From: Lachnobacterium bovis | GTDB taxonomy: Bacteria; Bacillota; Clostridia; Lachnospirales; Lachnospiraceae | Direction of reading: 5' to 3' | Length of the DNA: 64,000 nt | Assembly: GCF_900111325.1 (NCBI RefSeq) | Contig: NZ_FOGW01000015.1 | Span: 10,033 to 74,032 of the forward strand | Shown: positions 36,528 through 45,597 of the stretch, piece after piece | How the letters are laid out: every line of letters begins with the position of its first letter | Position numbering within the stretch: position 1 is the stretch's first letter | Notes under the pieces: generated by a model | The model's input: only the letters and a program-made list of their open reading frames with translations | The model's database searches: none | What the model was told of the DNA's origin: nothing | Position numbers and translations under genes: made by a program

Positions 36528-36733
36528 AACTATCTATTTTTTAACATTTTTCATATTTTTTCAAATCTCCACAAATTACTCAAAATGATTCCCAATTTAA
36601 TCCGCCATTTGATATAGTTAAAATCTATAACAAGTAAAAAAAAATAAATATTATACTCAAAAATTATCCTGTGTTAAAATAATTTTCGTAAAGTAAGACT
36701 ATGCAAATTAATTTTATATACAGGAGGCAGTTT
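36528..36733 (+). promoter_or_regulatory. 5' region of the MetE-like gene
   Basis: AT-rich, no S-box, T-box or other methionine-related leader that I can recognise. A ribosome site CAGGAGG precedes the ATG at 36734. Confidence 0.3.
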
Positions 36734-37852
36734 ATGAATAATGTTTTAATAAAACCAAAGTATGATTTTGTCGGTAGTTTTCTGAGACCACAGATTTTAA
36801 AGGAGTCAAAAGTAAAATTACAAGAAGGTGTAATTACTAGAGAAGAGTATAATGGTATTGTAGACGAAGAAATTGTAAAATTAGTAAATAAACAAAAGGA
36901 ACTTGGATATAATGTAATTACAGATGGTGAATTCAGACGCAGTTATTGGCATCTTGATTTTATGTGGGGATTTGAAGGAGTTGAGCACCAAAAAGGTGGA
37001 AAGGGAGTTCAATTTAACGGCGAAATGGCGGCATTAGATGATACATTTTTAAATGGCAGAATTAGAGCCAAAGCTCATCCATTTGTTGAATATTATAAAT
37101 TTTTAAAGCAATTTGAAGATGAAAATACAGTGGCAAAATATACAATCCCGGCACCGGCACAAATGTATCAGCAAATGATAGTTCCTCAATATTATGAAAT
37201 TACAAAAAAATATTACAAAAATAATGATGAACTTATAAATGATATAGCTGTTGCATATCAAGACGTAATTCAACAATTTTATGATGCCGGATGTAGAATC
37301 CTTCAATTAGATGATTGTACTTGGGGAGCTATAGTTGGAGATGCTGCAAAACAAAGATACAAATCATTAGGCGTTGATATTGAAGAGGTAAAAAAACAGC
37401 TTCTTAAAGTAAATAATTTAGCACTTGCTAATAGGCCAGATGATATGATAATTAATACTCATATTTGTAGAGGAAATTATCACTCTACATTCTTTACTAG
37501 TGGAGCTTATGATTCAGTGGCAGATTATGTTTTTGCGCAAGAAAATGTAGATGGTTTATTTTTAGAATATGATGATGAAAGATCAGGTGGATTTAAGCCA
37601 TTAGAAAAGGTTTCTGAGGAAAAGAATGTTGTGTTAGGTTTAATAACAACAAAAAAAGCAGATTTAGAGGATAAGGAATATATCAAAAAAAGAATATATA
37701 AAGCGGCGCAATATATAGATTTAGACAGACTTTCATTAAGTCCACAATGTGGATTTGCTTCATGTGAAATAGGTAATAAATTGACAGAAGAGCAGCAGTG
37801 GGCAAAATTAAAACTTGTAAAAGAAATTGCTGACGAAGTTTGGGGTAATTAA
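36734..37852 (+). CDS. MetE-like cobalamin-independent methyltransferase (YxjG/YxjH type)
   Basis: 372 residues from the ATG at 36734 (behind AGGAGG). It corresponds to the C-terminal catalytic barrel of MetE only: FVGSFLRP start, ITDGEFRR, LQLDDCTW, and the zinc ligands His/Cys in NTHICRGNYH and Cys in CGFASCE. Short MetE homologues of this type are thought to transfer methyl groups to homocysteine or to handle alternative thiols; the true donor is unsettled. Single gene with its own terminator. Confidence 0.85.
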   Translation: MNNVLIKPKYDFVGSFLRPQILKESKVKLQEGVITREEYNGIVDEEIVKLVNKQKELGYNVITDGEFRRSYWHLDFMWGFEGVEHQKGGKGVQFNGEMAALDDTFLNGRIRAKAHPFVEYYKFLKQFEDENTVAKYTIPAPAQMYQQMIVPQYYEITKKYYKNNDELINDIAVAYQDVIQQFYDAGCRILQLDDCTWGAIVGDAAKQRYKSLGVDIEEVKKQLLKVNNLALANRPDDMIINTHICRGNYHSTFFTSGAYDSVADYVFAQENVDGLFLEYDDERSGGFKPLEKVSEEKNVVLGLITTKKADLEDKEYIKKRIYKAAQYIDLDRLSLSPQCGFASCEIGNKLTEEQQWAKLKLVKEIADEVWGN

Positions 37853-37866
37853 GAAAATAGAATGTG

Positions 37867-37908
37867 CAAACCTAATTACAAAAAGTGTAATTAGGTTTGT
37901 TTTTTTTG
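37867..37908 (+). terminator. Terminator of the MetE-like gene
   Basis: Perfect 14-bp stem CAAACCTAATTACA with its complement, 5-base loop AAAAG, then nine T residues. Confidence 0.93.
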
Positions 37909-37958
37909 GAAAATATCTGTTTTTATAATATTTTATAGTCAGAAAAACTAAAAAGCTA

Positions 37959-37987
37959 TTGACATATTCTAAATATCGTAGTATTAT
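37959..37987 (+). promoter_or_regulatory. Promoter of the NAD salvage operon
   Basis: TTGACA (37959-37964), 17 bases, TATTAT (37982-37987). Forty bases before the nrtR start codon. Confidence 0.75.
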
Positions 37988-37993
37988 AGTTAA

Positions 37994-38006
37994 AGTCAAT
38001 ATGACT
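37994..38006. promoter_or_regulatory. Candidate NrtR operator
   Basis: Palindrome AGTCA-ATA-TGACT just downstream of the -10, at the expected transcription start, so a bound repressor would block the promoter. The first gene of the operon is the NrtR-type repressor, which makes autoregulation likely. The motif identity is inferred. Confidence 0.45.
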
Positions 38007-38027
38007 AATAAAAAGAAGGTAGATATT

Positions 38028-38810
38028 ATGAACACACAACAAACAGAAAAAGAATTTTTAAAGACTTATAATCCAAATAAATATGAAAGACCATCTGTAA
38101 CAGCAGATATTCTTGTTTTTACAACTTTTAAGGATGAATTATATCTTTTAATGATTCAAAGAAAATCACATCCTTACAAAGATAGATGGGCTATTCCAGG
38201 TGGATTTGTATCTATTGATGAGACTGCTAAAGAGGCTGCTATACGTGAATTATATGAAGAGACAAGTGTAAAAGATGTATGCTTAGAGCAGCTATATACA
38301 TTTTCGAAAGTAGATAGAGATCCAAGAATGAGAGTTATTTCTATAGCATATATAGTGATGGTACCATTCGAAAAGTTGAAATTTAAATCAGGAGACGATG
38401 CAAAGAATGCTAAATTGTTTTTGGTTAATGCTATGCCTGATGCAGAATTTGAATTGATTTCTAAAAATGAGGATGAAAGTACTTCGATTTTACAAGAAAA
38501 GGACTTAGCGTTTGATCATTATGAAATAATAAAAATGGCTATTAAAAGATTGCGTGGCAAAATTAAATATTCTAATATTGCTTTTTCATTTTTGAAGGAT
38601 TTAGATGATTTTACATTGACAGAACTTAGAAATATTTATGATGCAATAAATTCTCAAAAAGCGGACGTTGGCAATTTTAGAAGATTTATTAAAAGAGAAT
38701 ATGAACAAAATGGATTTATAGTTCAAACAGATTTAAAAAGAATAGAAAGGGGAAGACCAGCCACGACATATAAATGGGCGAAGGAAAGGAGTTTGATATT
38801 TGATGAATAA
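38028..38810 (+). CDS. nrtR: NrtR-type Nudix transcriptional regulator of NAD salvage
   Basis: 260 residues from the ATG at 38028, preceded by AAGGTAG; upstream in-frame codons run back into the promoter. Nudix domain with box GGFVSIDETAKEAAIRELYE followed by ETSV, in which the usual Gly near the end of the box is Ser; that fits the ligand-binding, non-hydrolysing Nudix domains of NrtR. The C-terminal winged helix ends in GRPATTYKW, a hallmark of NrtR. NrtR represses NAD genes and is released by ADP-ribose, from family knowledge. Its stop overlaps the nicotinamidase start. Confidence 0.87.
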   Translation: MNTQQTEKEFLKTYNPNKYERPSVTADILVFTTFKDELYLLMIQRKSHPYKDRWAIPGGFVSIDETAKEAAIRELYEETSVKDVCLEQLYTFSKVDRDPRMRVISIAYIVMVPFEKLKFKSGDDAKNAKLFLVNAMPDAEFELISKNEDESTSILQEKDLAFDHYEIIKMAIKRLRGKIKYSNIAFSFLKDLDDFTLTELRNIYDAINSQKADVGNFRRFIKREYEQNGFIVQTDLKRIERGRPATTYKWAKERSLIFDE

Positions 38811-39336
38811 AGTATTAGTTGTAGTAGATATGCAAAATGATTTTATAGATGGTTCTTTAGGGACTAAAGAAGCATGTGCAATAGTAGACAATGTGGTTAA
38901 TAAAATCACTCAATTTGATGGTGATATAATTGCAACGTTTGATACACATCAAGCTAATTATTTAGAAACATCAGAAGGTAAAAATTTACCGGTTGAGCAT
39001 TGTATAGAAGACACAGACGGTTGGAAATTAAATGATAAAATTCAAACAGCTTTAGATGAGAAGTCTAGTACAAATGAAGTTACCTACATTAAAAAACCTA
39101 CATTTGGCTCAATAGAACTTGGAAATTTATTAGTTTCTAAAAAACCAAGTGAAATAGAACTTGTGGGACTTTGTACAGATATTTGTATTGTGTCAAACGC
39201 ATTAATTATTAAAGCAAACTTGCCGGAAACACCAATTTCAGTTGATGCTTCATGTTGCGCAGGTGTAACAGTAGAGAAACATAATGCGGCAATTGAGACA
39301 ATGTCAAGTTGCCAGATTAAAATAAATAATGTTTAG
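38803..39336 (+). CDS. pncA: Nicotinamidase
   Basis: 177 residues from the ATG at 38803 (behind AAGGAAAGGAG; the TTG one codon upstream is less likely). Catalytic triad visible: D9 (VVVDMQNDF), K98 (IKKPTFGS) and C128 (LCTDICIVS). Metal-site residues D47/H49 (FDTHQ) and H66 (EHC). Hydrolyses nicotinamide to nicotinate and ammonia; the product is used by the next gene. Confidence 0.92.
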   Translation: MNKVLVVVDMQNDFIDGSLGTKEACAIVDNVVNKITQFDGDIIATFDTHQANYLETSEGKNLPVEHCIEDTDGWKLNDKIQTALDEKSSTNEVTYIKKPTFGSIELGNLLVSKKPSEIELVGLCTDICIVSNALIIKANLPETPISVDASCCAGVTVEKHNAAIETMSSCQIKINNV

Positions 39337-39358
39337 CAAAAGCTAAAAGGAGATAAAA

Positions 39359-40816
39359 ATGGATATTAAAAGAAATAATATATATTGCAAAAGAAATATT
39401 GGAATGATGATGGATTTATATGAGCTTACAATGGCGAATGGATATTTTAAGCAGGAAAATGCTCAAAAGAAAGTGGCATTTGATGTGTTTTTTAGAAAAA
39501 ATCCAGATCAGGGTGGATTTTCAGTTTTTGCAGGATTAGAACAAATTGTTGAATATATTGAAGGACTTCATTTTAGTGATGCTGATATAGAATATTTAAG
39601 AGGCTTACATCTTTTTACAGAGGATTTTCTTGAGTATTTAAGAAACTTTAAATTTACAGGTGATGTATATGCATTTAGAGAAGGTACTATTATGTATCCC
39701 AATGAGCCAATTATTACAGTTGTAGCAGATTTAATACAAGCTCAAATTGTCGAAACTGAAATTTTAGCACAGATTAATCATCAAAGTTTAATTGCAACAA
39801 AGGCTAGAAGAATTGTAAAAGCTGCAAATGGTAGACCAGTATCTGATTTCGGTGCAAGACGTGCGCATAATAATGATGCAGCAATTTATGGAGCTAGAGC
39901 AGCATTTATTGGTGGTGCAAACGGAACAGCAACAGTATCTGCAGGTCAATATTTTGATATTCCAATTGGTGGAACAATGGCACATAGTTGGGTAATGTAT
40001 TATGAAGATGAACTTACAGCATTCCGTAAATTTGCTGAGGTTTATCCAGATAATTGTATTTTGCTAGTTGACACATATGATGTTGTAAAATCTGGTATTC
40101 CAAATGCTATTAAAGTTTTCGATGAAATGAAAGCTAATAATATTGAATCAAAGAATTTCGGAATTCGTATCGACAGTGGTGATCTTGCATACCTTACTAA
40201 GATAGCAAGAAAAATGTTAGATAAAGCTGGATATAAAGATGCTAAAATTGTAATTTCAAATAGTTTAGATGAATATACAATTACGTCAATCTTAAGCCAA
40301 GGTGGACAAGTGGATTCATTTGGTGTAGGTGAGCGTATGATTACATCAAAATCTGAGCCAGTATTTGGTGCTGTTTATAAATTATGTGCAGTAGAAAATG
40401 AAGGCAAAATGGAACCTAGAATCAAAATCTCTGAAGCAATTGAAAAGATTACTAATCCAGGTTTAAAAGAAGTTTACAGAATCTACAATGAAGATGGACA
40501 GGCAATTGCAGATTTATTAGCTCATAAGGATGAAGAAGTCAATATGGAAGATGTATACAGATTTATAGATCCTGAAAAACCATGGAAAAAGAGAGAATTT
40601 GTAAATTGTACAGCTAAAAAACTCCAAAGATTAGTAATTAAAGAAGGTAAACGTGTAAGAGATCCTGAAAAAGTAACAGATATTGCGAACTTTGTTAAAG
40701 AACAGCTTTCTACAGAGATTTGGGAAGAGGAGCAGCGTTTTGAAAATCCACATAAACATTATTTAGATATGACAAAATCATATTATGAAATGAAGATGAA
40801 TATGTTGGATAAATAA
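39359..40816 (+). CDS. pncB: Nicotinate phosphoribosyltransferase
   Basis: 485 residues. N-terminal MMDLYELTMANGYF, central PIGGTMAHSWVM containing the phospho-histidine position, and the phosphate-binding segment IRIDSGDLAYL with FGVGERM, all typical of PncB. Converts nicotinate and PRPP to nicotinate mononucleotide. ATG behind AAAAGGAGA, 22 bases after pncA; completes the salvage route from nicotinamide. Confidence 0.95.
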   Translation: MDIKRNNIYCKRNIGMMMDLYELTMANGYFKQENAQKKVAFDVFFRKNPDQGGFSVFAGLEQIVEYIEGLHFSDADIEYLRGLHLFTEDFLEYLRNFKFTGDVYAFREGTIMYPNEPIITVVADLIQAQIVETEILAQINHQSLIATKARRIVKAANGRPVSDFGARRAHNNDAAIYGARAAFIGGANGTATVSAGQYFDIPIGGTMAHSWVMYYEDELTAFRKFAEVYPDNCILLVDTYDVVKSGIPNAIKVFDEMKANNIESKNFGIRIDSGDLAYLTKIARKMLDKAGYKDAKIVISNSLDEYTITSILSQGGQVDSFGVGERMITSKSEPVFGAVYKLCAVENEGKMEPRIKISEAIEKITNPGLKEVYRIYNEDGQAIADLLAHKDEEVNMEDVYRFIDPEKPWKKREFVNCTAKKLQRLVIKEGKRVRDPEKVTDIANFVKEQLSTEIWEEEQRFENPHKHYLDMTKSYYEMKMNMLDK

Positions 40817-40938
40817 TATAAAAAGAGCAAAATTGGCCAAATAATGAATAAATAAAAAAATATAAACAATAGGATATGCATTATAACCAAAAAGCCGTTG
40901 CAAAAGTTGTAAAGTTTGTACGAATAGCCTATTAAGTG

Positions 40939-40967
40939 TTGACTTGTTATGTTTTGTATGATATATT
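40939..40967 (+). promoter_or_regulatory. Promoter of the decayed bgl operon
   Basis: TTGACT (40939-40944), 17 bases, TATATT (40962-40967); transcription would begin near 40974 and enter the RAT/terminator leader. Confidence 0.7.
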
Positions 40968-40997
40968 ATACACATGCAAAGGAAATAAAGATCAAAC

Positions 40998-41024
40998 AGA
41001 TTGTGACTTTGAGTAGGCAAGACT
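40998..41024 (+). promoter_or_regulatory. RAT (ribonucleic antiterminator) for a LicT/BglG-type protein
   Basis: AGATTGTGACTTTG followed by AGTAGGCAAGACT matches the RAT consensus (GGATTGTTACTG...AGGCAAAACC). Its 3' end overlaps the 5' arm of the terminator that follows, as required for mutually exclusive folding. The gene that follows is a LicT relative. Confidence 0.8.
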
Positions 41025-41083
41025 GTATTGCAGAACTTAATAATCATATTATTTGATTATTAAGAGCAATATGGTCTTTTTTT
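41019..41083 (+). terminator. RAT-overlapping terminator in the bgl leader
   Basis: Outer arms 41019-41031 and 41066-41078 pair with two wobbles; inner arms CTTAATAATCA (41036-41046) and TGATTATTAAG (41054-41064) pair perfectly; T-tract to 41083. Read-through would need an antiterminator bound to the RAT. Confidence 0.85.
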
Positions 41084-41170
41084 GGTTTGTATTATTAAAA
41101 TACATAATAAGCCAACAAGTTTTTGTTATAATTTGTTTTATCAAAATCAATAAGATTAAGGTGCCCTTAT

Positions 41171-41628
41171 ATGATAATAGCAAAAGTAATAAATAATAAT
41201 GTAGTGAGTTCGCATGATGATAAAGGAATTGAAGTTATCGTCATGGGAAAAGGAATTGTTTTTGAAAATGCATTACTATGGGAGATAAAAAGATATTATA
41301 AAGATGAATTTAATGCTGGATTAAAAGCGATTGAAGTAGTTAGAAAAAGAACTGGTATAGTTTTACCAGAAGATGAAGCTGCATCAGTTGCAATGTTAAC
41401 GCACCTTAAATTCTTTGTTCAAAGAGCAATTTCAAGAAAATATTATGAAACTGATGACCAAGTAGAATTGCTTAATGAAATAAAAAAACCTGTAATGAGG
41501 AGTATCAATGTGCACTAAAAATCAAACATTTTATGGAAAAGAAAACAAACTATATTGTTTCTGATGAAGAAATACTATATTTAACAATGCATATTAATAG
41601 AATTAAATTAAGAAGCAATAATATATAA
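41171..41628 (+). pseudogene. licT: Decayed LicT/BglG-family antiterminator
   Basis: The RNA-binding domain begins normally (MIIAKVINNNVV...VMGKGIVFEN) but stops after about 32 residues and runs straight into the late part of PRD1 (ALLWEIKRYYKDEF...VLPEDEA). This in turn jumps to PRD2 (LTHLKFFVQR). LicT of Bacillus has these blocks in the same order with about 100 and about 40 further residues between them. A frameshift near 41482-41493, in an A-run, then stops the frame at 41518; PRD2 continues in the other frame (NEEYQCALKIKHF...YLTMHINR) to 41628. Two internal deletions and one frameshift leave 152 of about 275 codons. Not expected to work. Confidence 0.85.
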
Positions 41629-41767
41629 TTTAATTCGTTAATAGATAGATTTTTAATTGATATCATAAGATATTAATTTATATATACGGACGCGTATAAA
41701 AATATAATTACTTGATCAAGTTCTTAAAAAATATAAGATTAATGAAGAGAATTTGGAGGAAAAAGGT

Positions 41768-42330
41768 ATGGCAAGTAAATATGATGGCTTGGCTAGAATT
41801 ATCATTCAAAATGTCGGAGGACAATATCAAGTAGTAATTGGTAATCATGTGCCAGATGTATATGATGTTGTTTGTGAACATGCACATATTCAAGGAAATG
41901 TTTCTAGTTGGGTGGACTTGGATTATTTGGATTACCAAGTTATATAAATCCAAAAACAGGTGATATTTCAAGCTTAATTTGGGTATCAGTTGCAACACTT
42001 GCAGCAGCAGTATTAGGTTTTGTTTTAACATTCTTTACATACTCTGATGAAGAAAAAGTTTCAAAAACAACAAAAAATGTAAAAGCTAACGTACAAAATT
42101 TTGAAGGAACAAAACCAGTATTAACACCAGAAACAATTGTAGCTCCAGTTAAAGGTGACAGAGTTAAAAAAGGACAATTATTATTAGAGTTTGATATTAA
42201 TAAAATTAAAGAAGCTGGTTTAGATGTAACTACTCCAATTATTGTTACAAACACATTTGATTATGAAGATGTTGTTTATACTGATACAAATGATATTAAT
42301 TTAGAGGATGAAATTTTATACTTAGTATAA
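41768..42330 (+). pseudogene. bglP: Decayed beta-glucoside PTS permease (EIIBCA)
   Basis: Good ribosome site GGAGGA and a normal start (ASKYDGLARIIIQNVGG), then a jump to the late EIIB segment QYQVVIGNHVPDVY, which removes the phosphorylated Cys. The frame next runs into the very end of EIIC in a different frame (GLFGLPSYINPKTGDISSL, 41908 on), so almost all membrane helices are gone. The EIIA part joins TIVAPVKGD to RVKKGQLLLEFD, removing the active-site His. Under 190 codons remain of about 620. Non-functional by any reading. Confidence 0.87.
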
Positions 42331-42349
42331 AGCTAGAAAGGAGACTATA

Positions 42350-43042
42350 TCTTGTAATCCAACAGATATTTTAATGGCTCAAAGACAGATGCAGATGAAA
42401 AACTTCTTCTGTTCAGATATTCAGGTTAGAGGTTATTATCCATCATATGCAGATAGATTTTTTGAGGAAAACAATATTATTATAAAAAAAGAAGCTGGAG
42501 ATGATGAAATCCTTAAAGAAGGAACTGTTGATTTCTATACATTTAGTTACTACATGAGCAATTGTGTTGGTAATGTAAATGAAGGTGAAAAAACTGGTGG
42601 AAATTTAGGCTTTGGTCTTAAAAATCCATATTTAAAAGCATCAGATTGGGGTTGGCAGATTGATCCACAAGGTTTAAGATACACATTAAATGAAATCTAT
42701 GACAGATATCAGATTCCAGTAATGGTAGTAGAAAATGGATTAGGTGCAAAAGATACATTAGAAGAAGATGGATCAATTCATGATACATACAGAATTGATT
42801 ACTTAAGAAGTCATATTCAGCAAATGATTGAAGCTGTTAAAGATGGTGTAGATCTTATGGGGTACACTCCTTGGGGATGCATTGATCTAGTTAGTGCTTC
42901 TACTGGAGAAATGGCAAAACGATATGGATTCATCTATGTAGATAAATACGATGATGGAACAGGCGATTTATCTAGAAGAAGAAAAGATTCTTTTGCTTGG
43001 TACAAAAAAGTAATAGAAACAAATGGTAGAGATTTAGATTAA
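42350..43042 (+). pseudogene. bglH: Decayed GH1 6-phospho-beta-glucosidase
   Basis: Only the C-terminal half (about 230 of about 475 residues) is left. Homology begins before the first ATG (SCNPTDIL in frame ahead of MAQRQM at 42374), directly after an intact ribosome site GAAAGGAG, so the start and first half were deleted. The nucleophile motif VVENG and GYTPWGCIDLVS are kept; the acid/base NEP motif is lost. The family hydrolyses phosphorylated beta-glucosides delivered by the PTS. Terminator follows. Confidence 0.85.
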
Positions 43043-43065
43043 AAAATTATTAAAGTAATTTCATG

Positions 43066-43092
43066 GGCTGGGGAATATACCCCAGCCTTTTT
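43066..43092 (+). terminator. Terminator of the bgl remnant
   Basis: GGCTGGGG (43066-43073) and CCCCAGCC (43080-43087), 6-base loop, T-tract. Confidence 0.92.
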
Positions 43093-43110
43093 AAATAAAA
43101 CAAAAAAACG

Positions 43111-43139
43111 TTCACTTTTTAAAAACAAAAAAATATGAT
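43111..43139 (+). promoter_or_regulatory. Probable promoter of the HAD gene
   Basis: TTCACT (43111-43116), 17 bases, TATGAT (43134-43139), ~50 bases before the start codon. Confidence 0.5.
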
Positions 43140-43189
43140 ATTCTTTAGAGTGGTGTTTTTTAAAAAATATTAAAGAAAGAGGAAAGAAA

Positions 43190-44062
43190 ATGAATAATAC
43201 AAAAAAAATAATATTTTTTGATATAGATGGAACACTATCAGATTTTTCGGGAAATATCCCTAAAAGTACAATTGATGCAATAAAAAAGGTTAGAGAAAAT
43301 GGTCATTTAGCATTTATATGTACTGGAAGAAGTTTGGCACAAATAGAAAAAAAGATTATAAATATTGGATTTGATGGAATTGTTGCAGCAGCAGGTGCAT
43401 ATATTGAATTTAAAGGAAAAGAAATATATCATAGTGTCTTTGGAGAAGAAAAAATTAAATTTTTAGCTGAATTTATGATGAAAAATAATATTTCATTTAT
43501 TATTCAAACTAAAAACGGATGTTATTTGTCAAAAAAGAGCGGAAATGATTTTAAAAAAGTTTTTGCTAGACGACTAAAAAATGATTTAGGAATTGAAGTA
43601 TCTAATGTAGATGATTTTAGTACGATAGAAGAAATAGTAGGAAAAATAAAAATTGACAATGAAGTAGATAAATATCACTTGAAATATCCAGACACAGAAA
43701 GTATGATATACTGCGATTCTTGTTTTTCGGTAGAAGAAACAAGAAATTATTTTATGGGAAAGAATTTAAAAGTTACTCCTAGTAGCTTTAAAAAACCCGA
43801 TAACTATTCGGGAGAGATAACAAAAGAGACTGATAATAAAGCAAGCGGAATTGAAAAAGTTATCGAGTATTTAGGAATGTCAATAGATGACACGATTGCA
43901 TTTGGAGATGGACCTAATGATATAGAGATGATAGAGTATGTAAAATATGGAATTGCGATGGGTAATGCAGTAGATGATACAAAAAGTGTATCTAACTATA
44001 TTACAGATGACGTCGAAAATGAAGGAATTTATAAAGCATTAAAAAAATTTGAATTAATATAG
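43190..44062 (+). CDS. HAD-superfamily Cof-type phosphatase
   Basis: 290 residues. Motif I FFDIDGTLSDF, motif II FICTGRS, motif III lysine region, motif IV FGDGPNDIEM. Larger cap than the 23.7 kb homologue. Acts on a phosphorylated metabolite that cannot be named. Ribosome site AAAGAGGAAAG. It lies directly after the bgl remnant but behind a terminator and its own promoter. Confidence 0.86.
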   Translation: MNNTKKIIFFDIDGTLSDFSGNIPKSTIDAIKKVRENGHLAFICTGRSLAQIEKKIINIGFDGIVAAAGAYIEFKGKEIYHSVFGEEKIKFLAEFMMKNNISFIIQTKNGCYLSKKSGNDFKKVFARRLKNDLGIEVSNVDDFSTIEEIVGKIKIDNEVDKYHLKYPDTESMIYCDSCFSVEETRNYFMGKNLKVTPSSFKKPDNYSGEITKETDNKASGIEKVIEYLGMSIDDTIAFGDGPNDIEMIEYVKYGIAMGNAVDDTKSVSNYITDDVENEGIYKALKKFELI

Positions 44063-44187
44063 TTTGAATTAAAATTTTATACAATATAAAAAGTTGTATT
44101 AATATAGTTCCTAGTAATAAAAATTTATGTATTCTACTTATATTACTTACATTAAATCTTAATGTAAAACATATTTTGGAGGAATCA

Positions 44188-45546
44188 ATGAGAATCATCG
44201 TAATTGGATGTGGCAAAGTTGGTAGAAAAATAGTTGAAGAACTTTGCAATGAGAATCATGAAGTAACAGTCATTGACTTGAAAAAAAAGGTTGTATCAGA
44301 TGTGACAGGAAATTTTGATGCAATGGGTATAGTGGGCAATGGTACAAGCCATGTTGTTTTAAAAGAGGCTGGAATTGAAAATACAGATGTATTAATCGCA
44401 GTCACACAATCAGATGAATTAAATTTATTGTGTTGTCTAATTGCAAAAAAAGCAGGTAATTGCAGTACTATAGCAAGGGTACGAAATCCTATGTATAATA
44501 ATGAAATTTCCTACATTAAGGAAGAATTAGGATTAACAATGACTATTAATCCAGAAGAAGCGGCAGCAACTGAGATAGCAAGAATTTTGCGCTTTCCATC
44601 AGCTAATAAGGTTGAGACCTTTGCAAAAGGAAAAGTTGAATTAATGAAGTTTACGGTTGCTTCAAATTCTAAAATGATTGATAGAACTCTTGAGGATATA
44701 GCGAGTAGAATTCAGTCAAGAGCGTTAATATGTGCAATTGAGCGTGGAGAAAACGTATTTATTCCTAATGGACAATTTGTTTTTAAGGAAAATGATATAG
44801 TTACGGTTGTATGTCCACCAAAAGATGCTAAAGTTTTTTTTGAAAAAGTTGGAATTAAAACCCATTCTGTAAAAAATGCCTTTTTAGTAGGTGGTGGTAA
44901 AATTGCGTATTATCTTGCAAAACAACTACTATCTATGGGAATTAAGGTGAAAATATTTGAGAGTGATATTGTAAGATGTGAAGAATTAAGCGAATTATTA
45001 CCTGAAGCTGTTATTATAAATGCTGATGCAACAGATAAACAGATTTTAAAAGAAGAAGGATTAGAAAATAGTGCAGAAAGTTTTGTTGCATTAACAGGTA
45101 TTGATGAATCTAACATTTTTTTATCACTTTATGCAAAAAAGAAATCTAAAGCAAAAGTTATAACTAAGATTAACAGAATAGAAGACAATGACATTGTAAA
45201 CGATTTTAATTTAGGAAGTGTTATTTCGCCAAAATTAATTACGGCCGAGTATATTATAAGATATGTTCGAGCTATGCAAAATACAATTGGAAGCAATGTA
45301 GAAACTTTATATAGAATTATCGAAAATAAGGCTGAGGCCCTAGAGTTTCATATTTGTGAAGGTGCACCTGTAATAGGAATTCCACTAGAAAAACTTCGTT
45401 TAAAGAACAATCTAATTATAGCTAGCGTTAACCATAAGGGTAAAATTATCACACCAAATGGTAAAACAGAGATAAGTGTTGGTGATACAGTAATAGTTGT
45501 TACTACTCATCAAAATTTAAATGATATTAAAGATATTTTAATGTAA
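44188..45546 (+). CDS. trkA: Trk system potassium uptake regulatory subunit
   Basis: 452 residues from the ATG at 44188 (behind TTGGAGGA; the TTG at 44176 lies in that site). Two RCK units: the first with the nucleotide-binding motif VIGCGKVGR near the N-terminus plus a TrkA_C part, the second opening with FLVGGGKIAYYLA near 233 and ending with another TrkA_C. Cytoplasmic gating ring that binds NAD(H)/ATP for the channel encoded next, 51 bases downstream. Confidence 0.94.
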   Translation: MRIIVIGCGKVGRKIVEELCNENHEVTVIDLKKKVVSDVTGNFDAMGIVGNGTSHVVLKEAGIENTDVLIAVTQSDELNLLCCLIAKKAGNCSTIARVRNPMYNNEISYIKEELGLTMTINPEEAAATEIARILRFPSANKVETFAKGKVELMKFTVASNSKMIDRTLEDIASRIQSRALICAIERGENVFIPNGQFVFKENDIVTVVCPPKDAKVFFEKVGIKTHSVKNAFLVGGGKIAYYLAKQLLSMGIKVKIFESDIVRCEELSELLPEAVIINADATDKQILKEEGLENSAESFVALTGIDESNIFLSLYAKKKSKAKVITKINRIEDNDIVNDFNLGSVISPKLITAEYIIRYVRAMQNTIGSNVETLYRIIENKAEALEFHICEGAPVIGIPLEKLRLKNNLIIASVNHKGKIITPNGKTEISVGDTVIVVTTHQNLNDIKDILM

Positions 45547-45597
45547 ATATAATTGGATAATTTTATATGCAAAGTAAGTTTATAGTTGGAGGCAAAA

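Noticed and set aside
36528..36733. SAM or T-box riboswitch before the MetE-like gene
   Set aside because: None of the conserved S-box or T-box elements could be found.
41171..41518. A stand-alone 115-residue regulator
   Set aside because: The sequence is the start of LicT joined to parts of PRD1 and PRD2, and the rest of PRD2 continues in another frame; a pseudogene explains it better.
42374..43042. A complete small glycosidase
   Set aside because: It lacks the first half of the GH1 barrel, including the acid/base Glu, and homology starts upstream of the first ATG.
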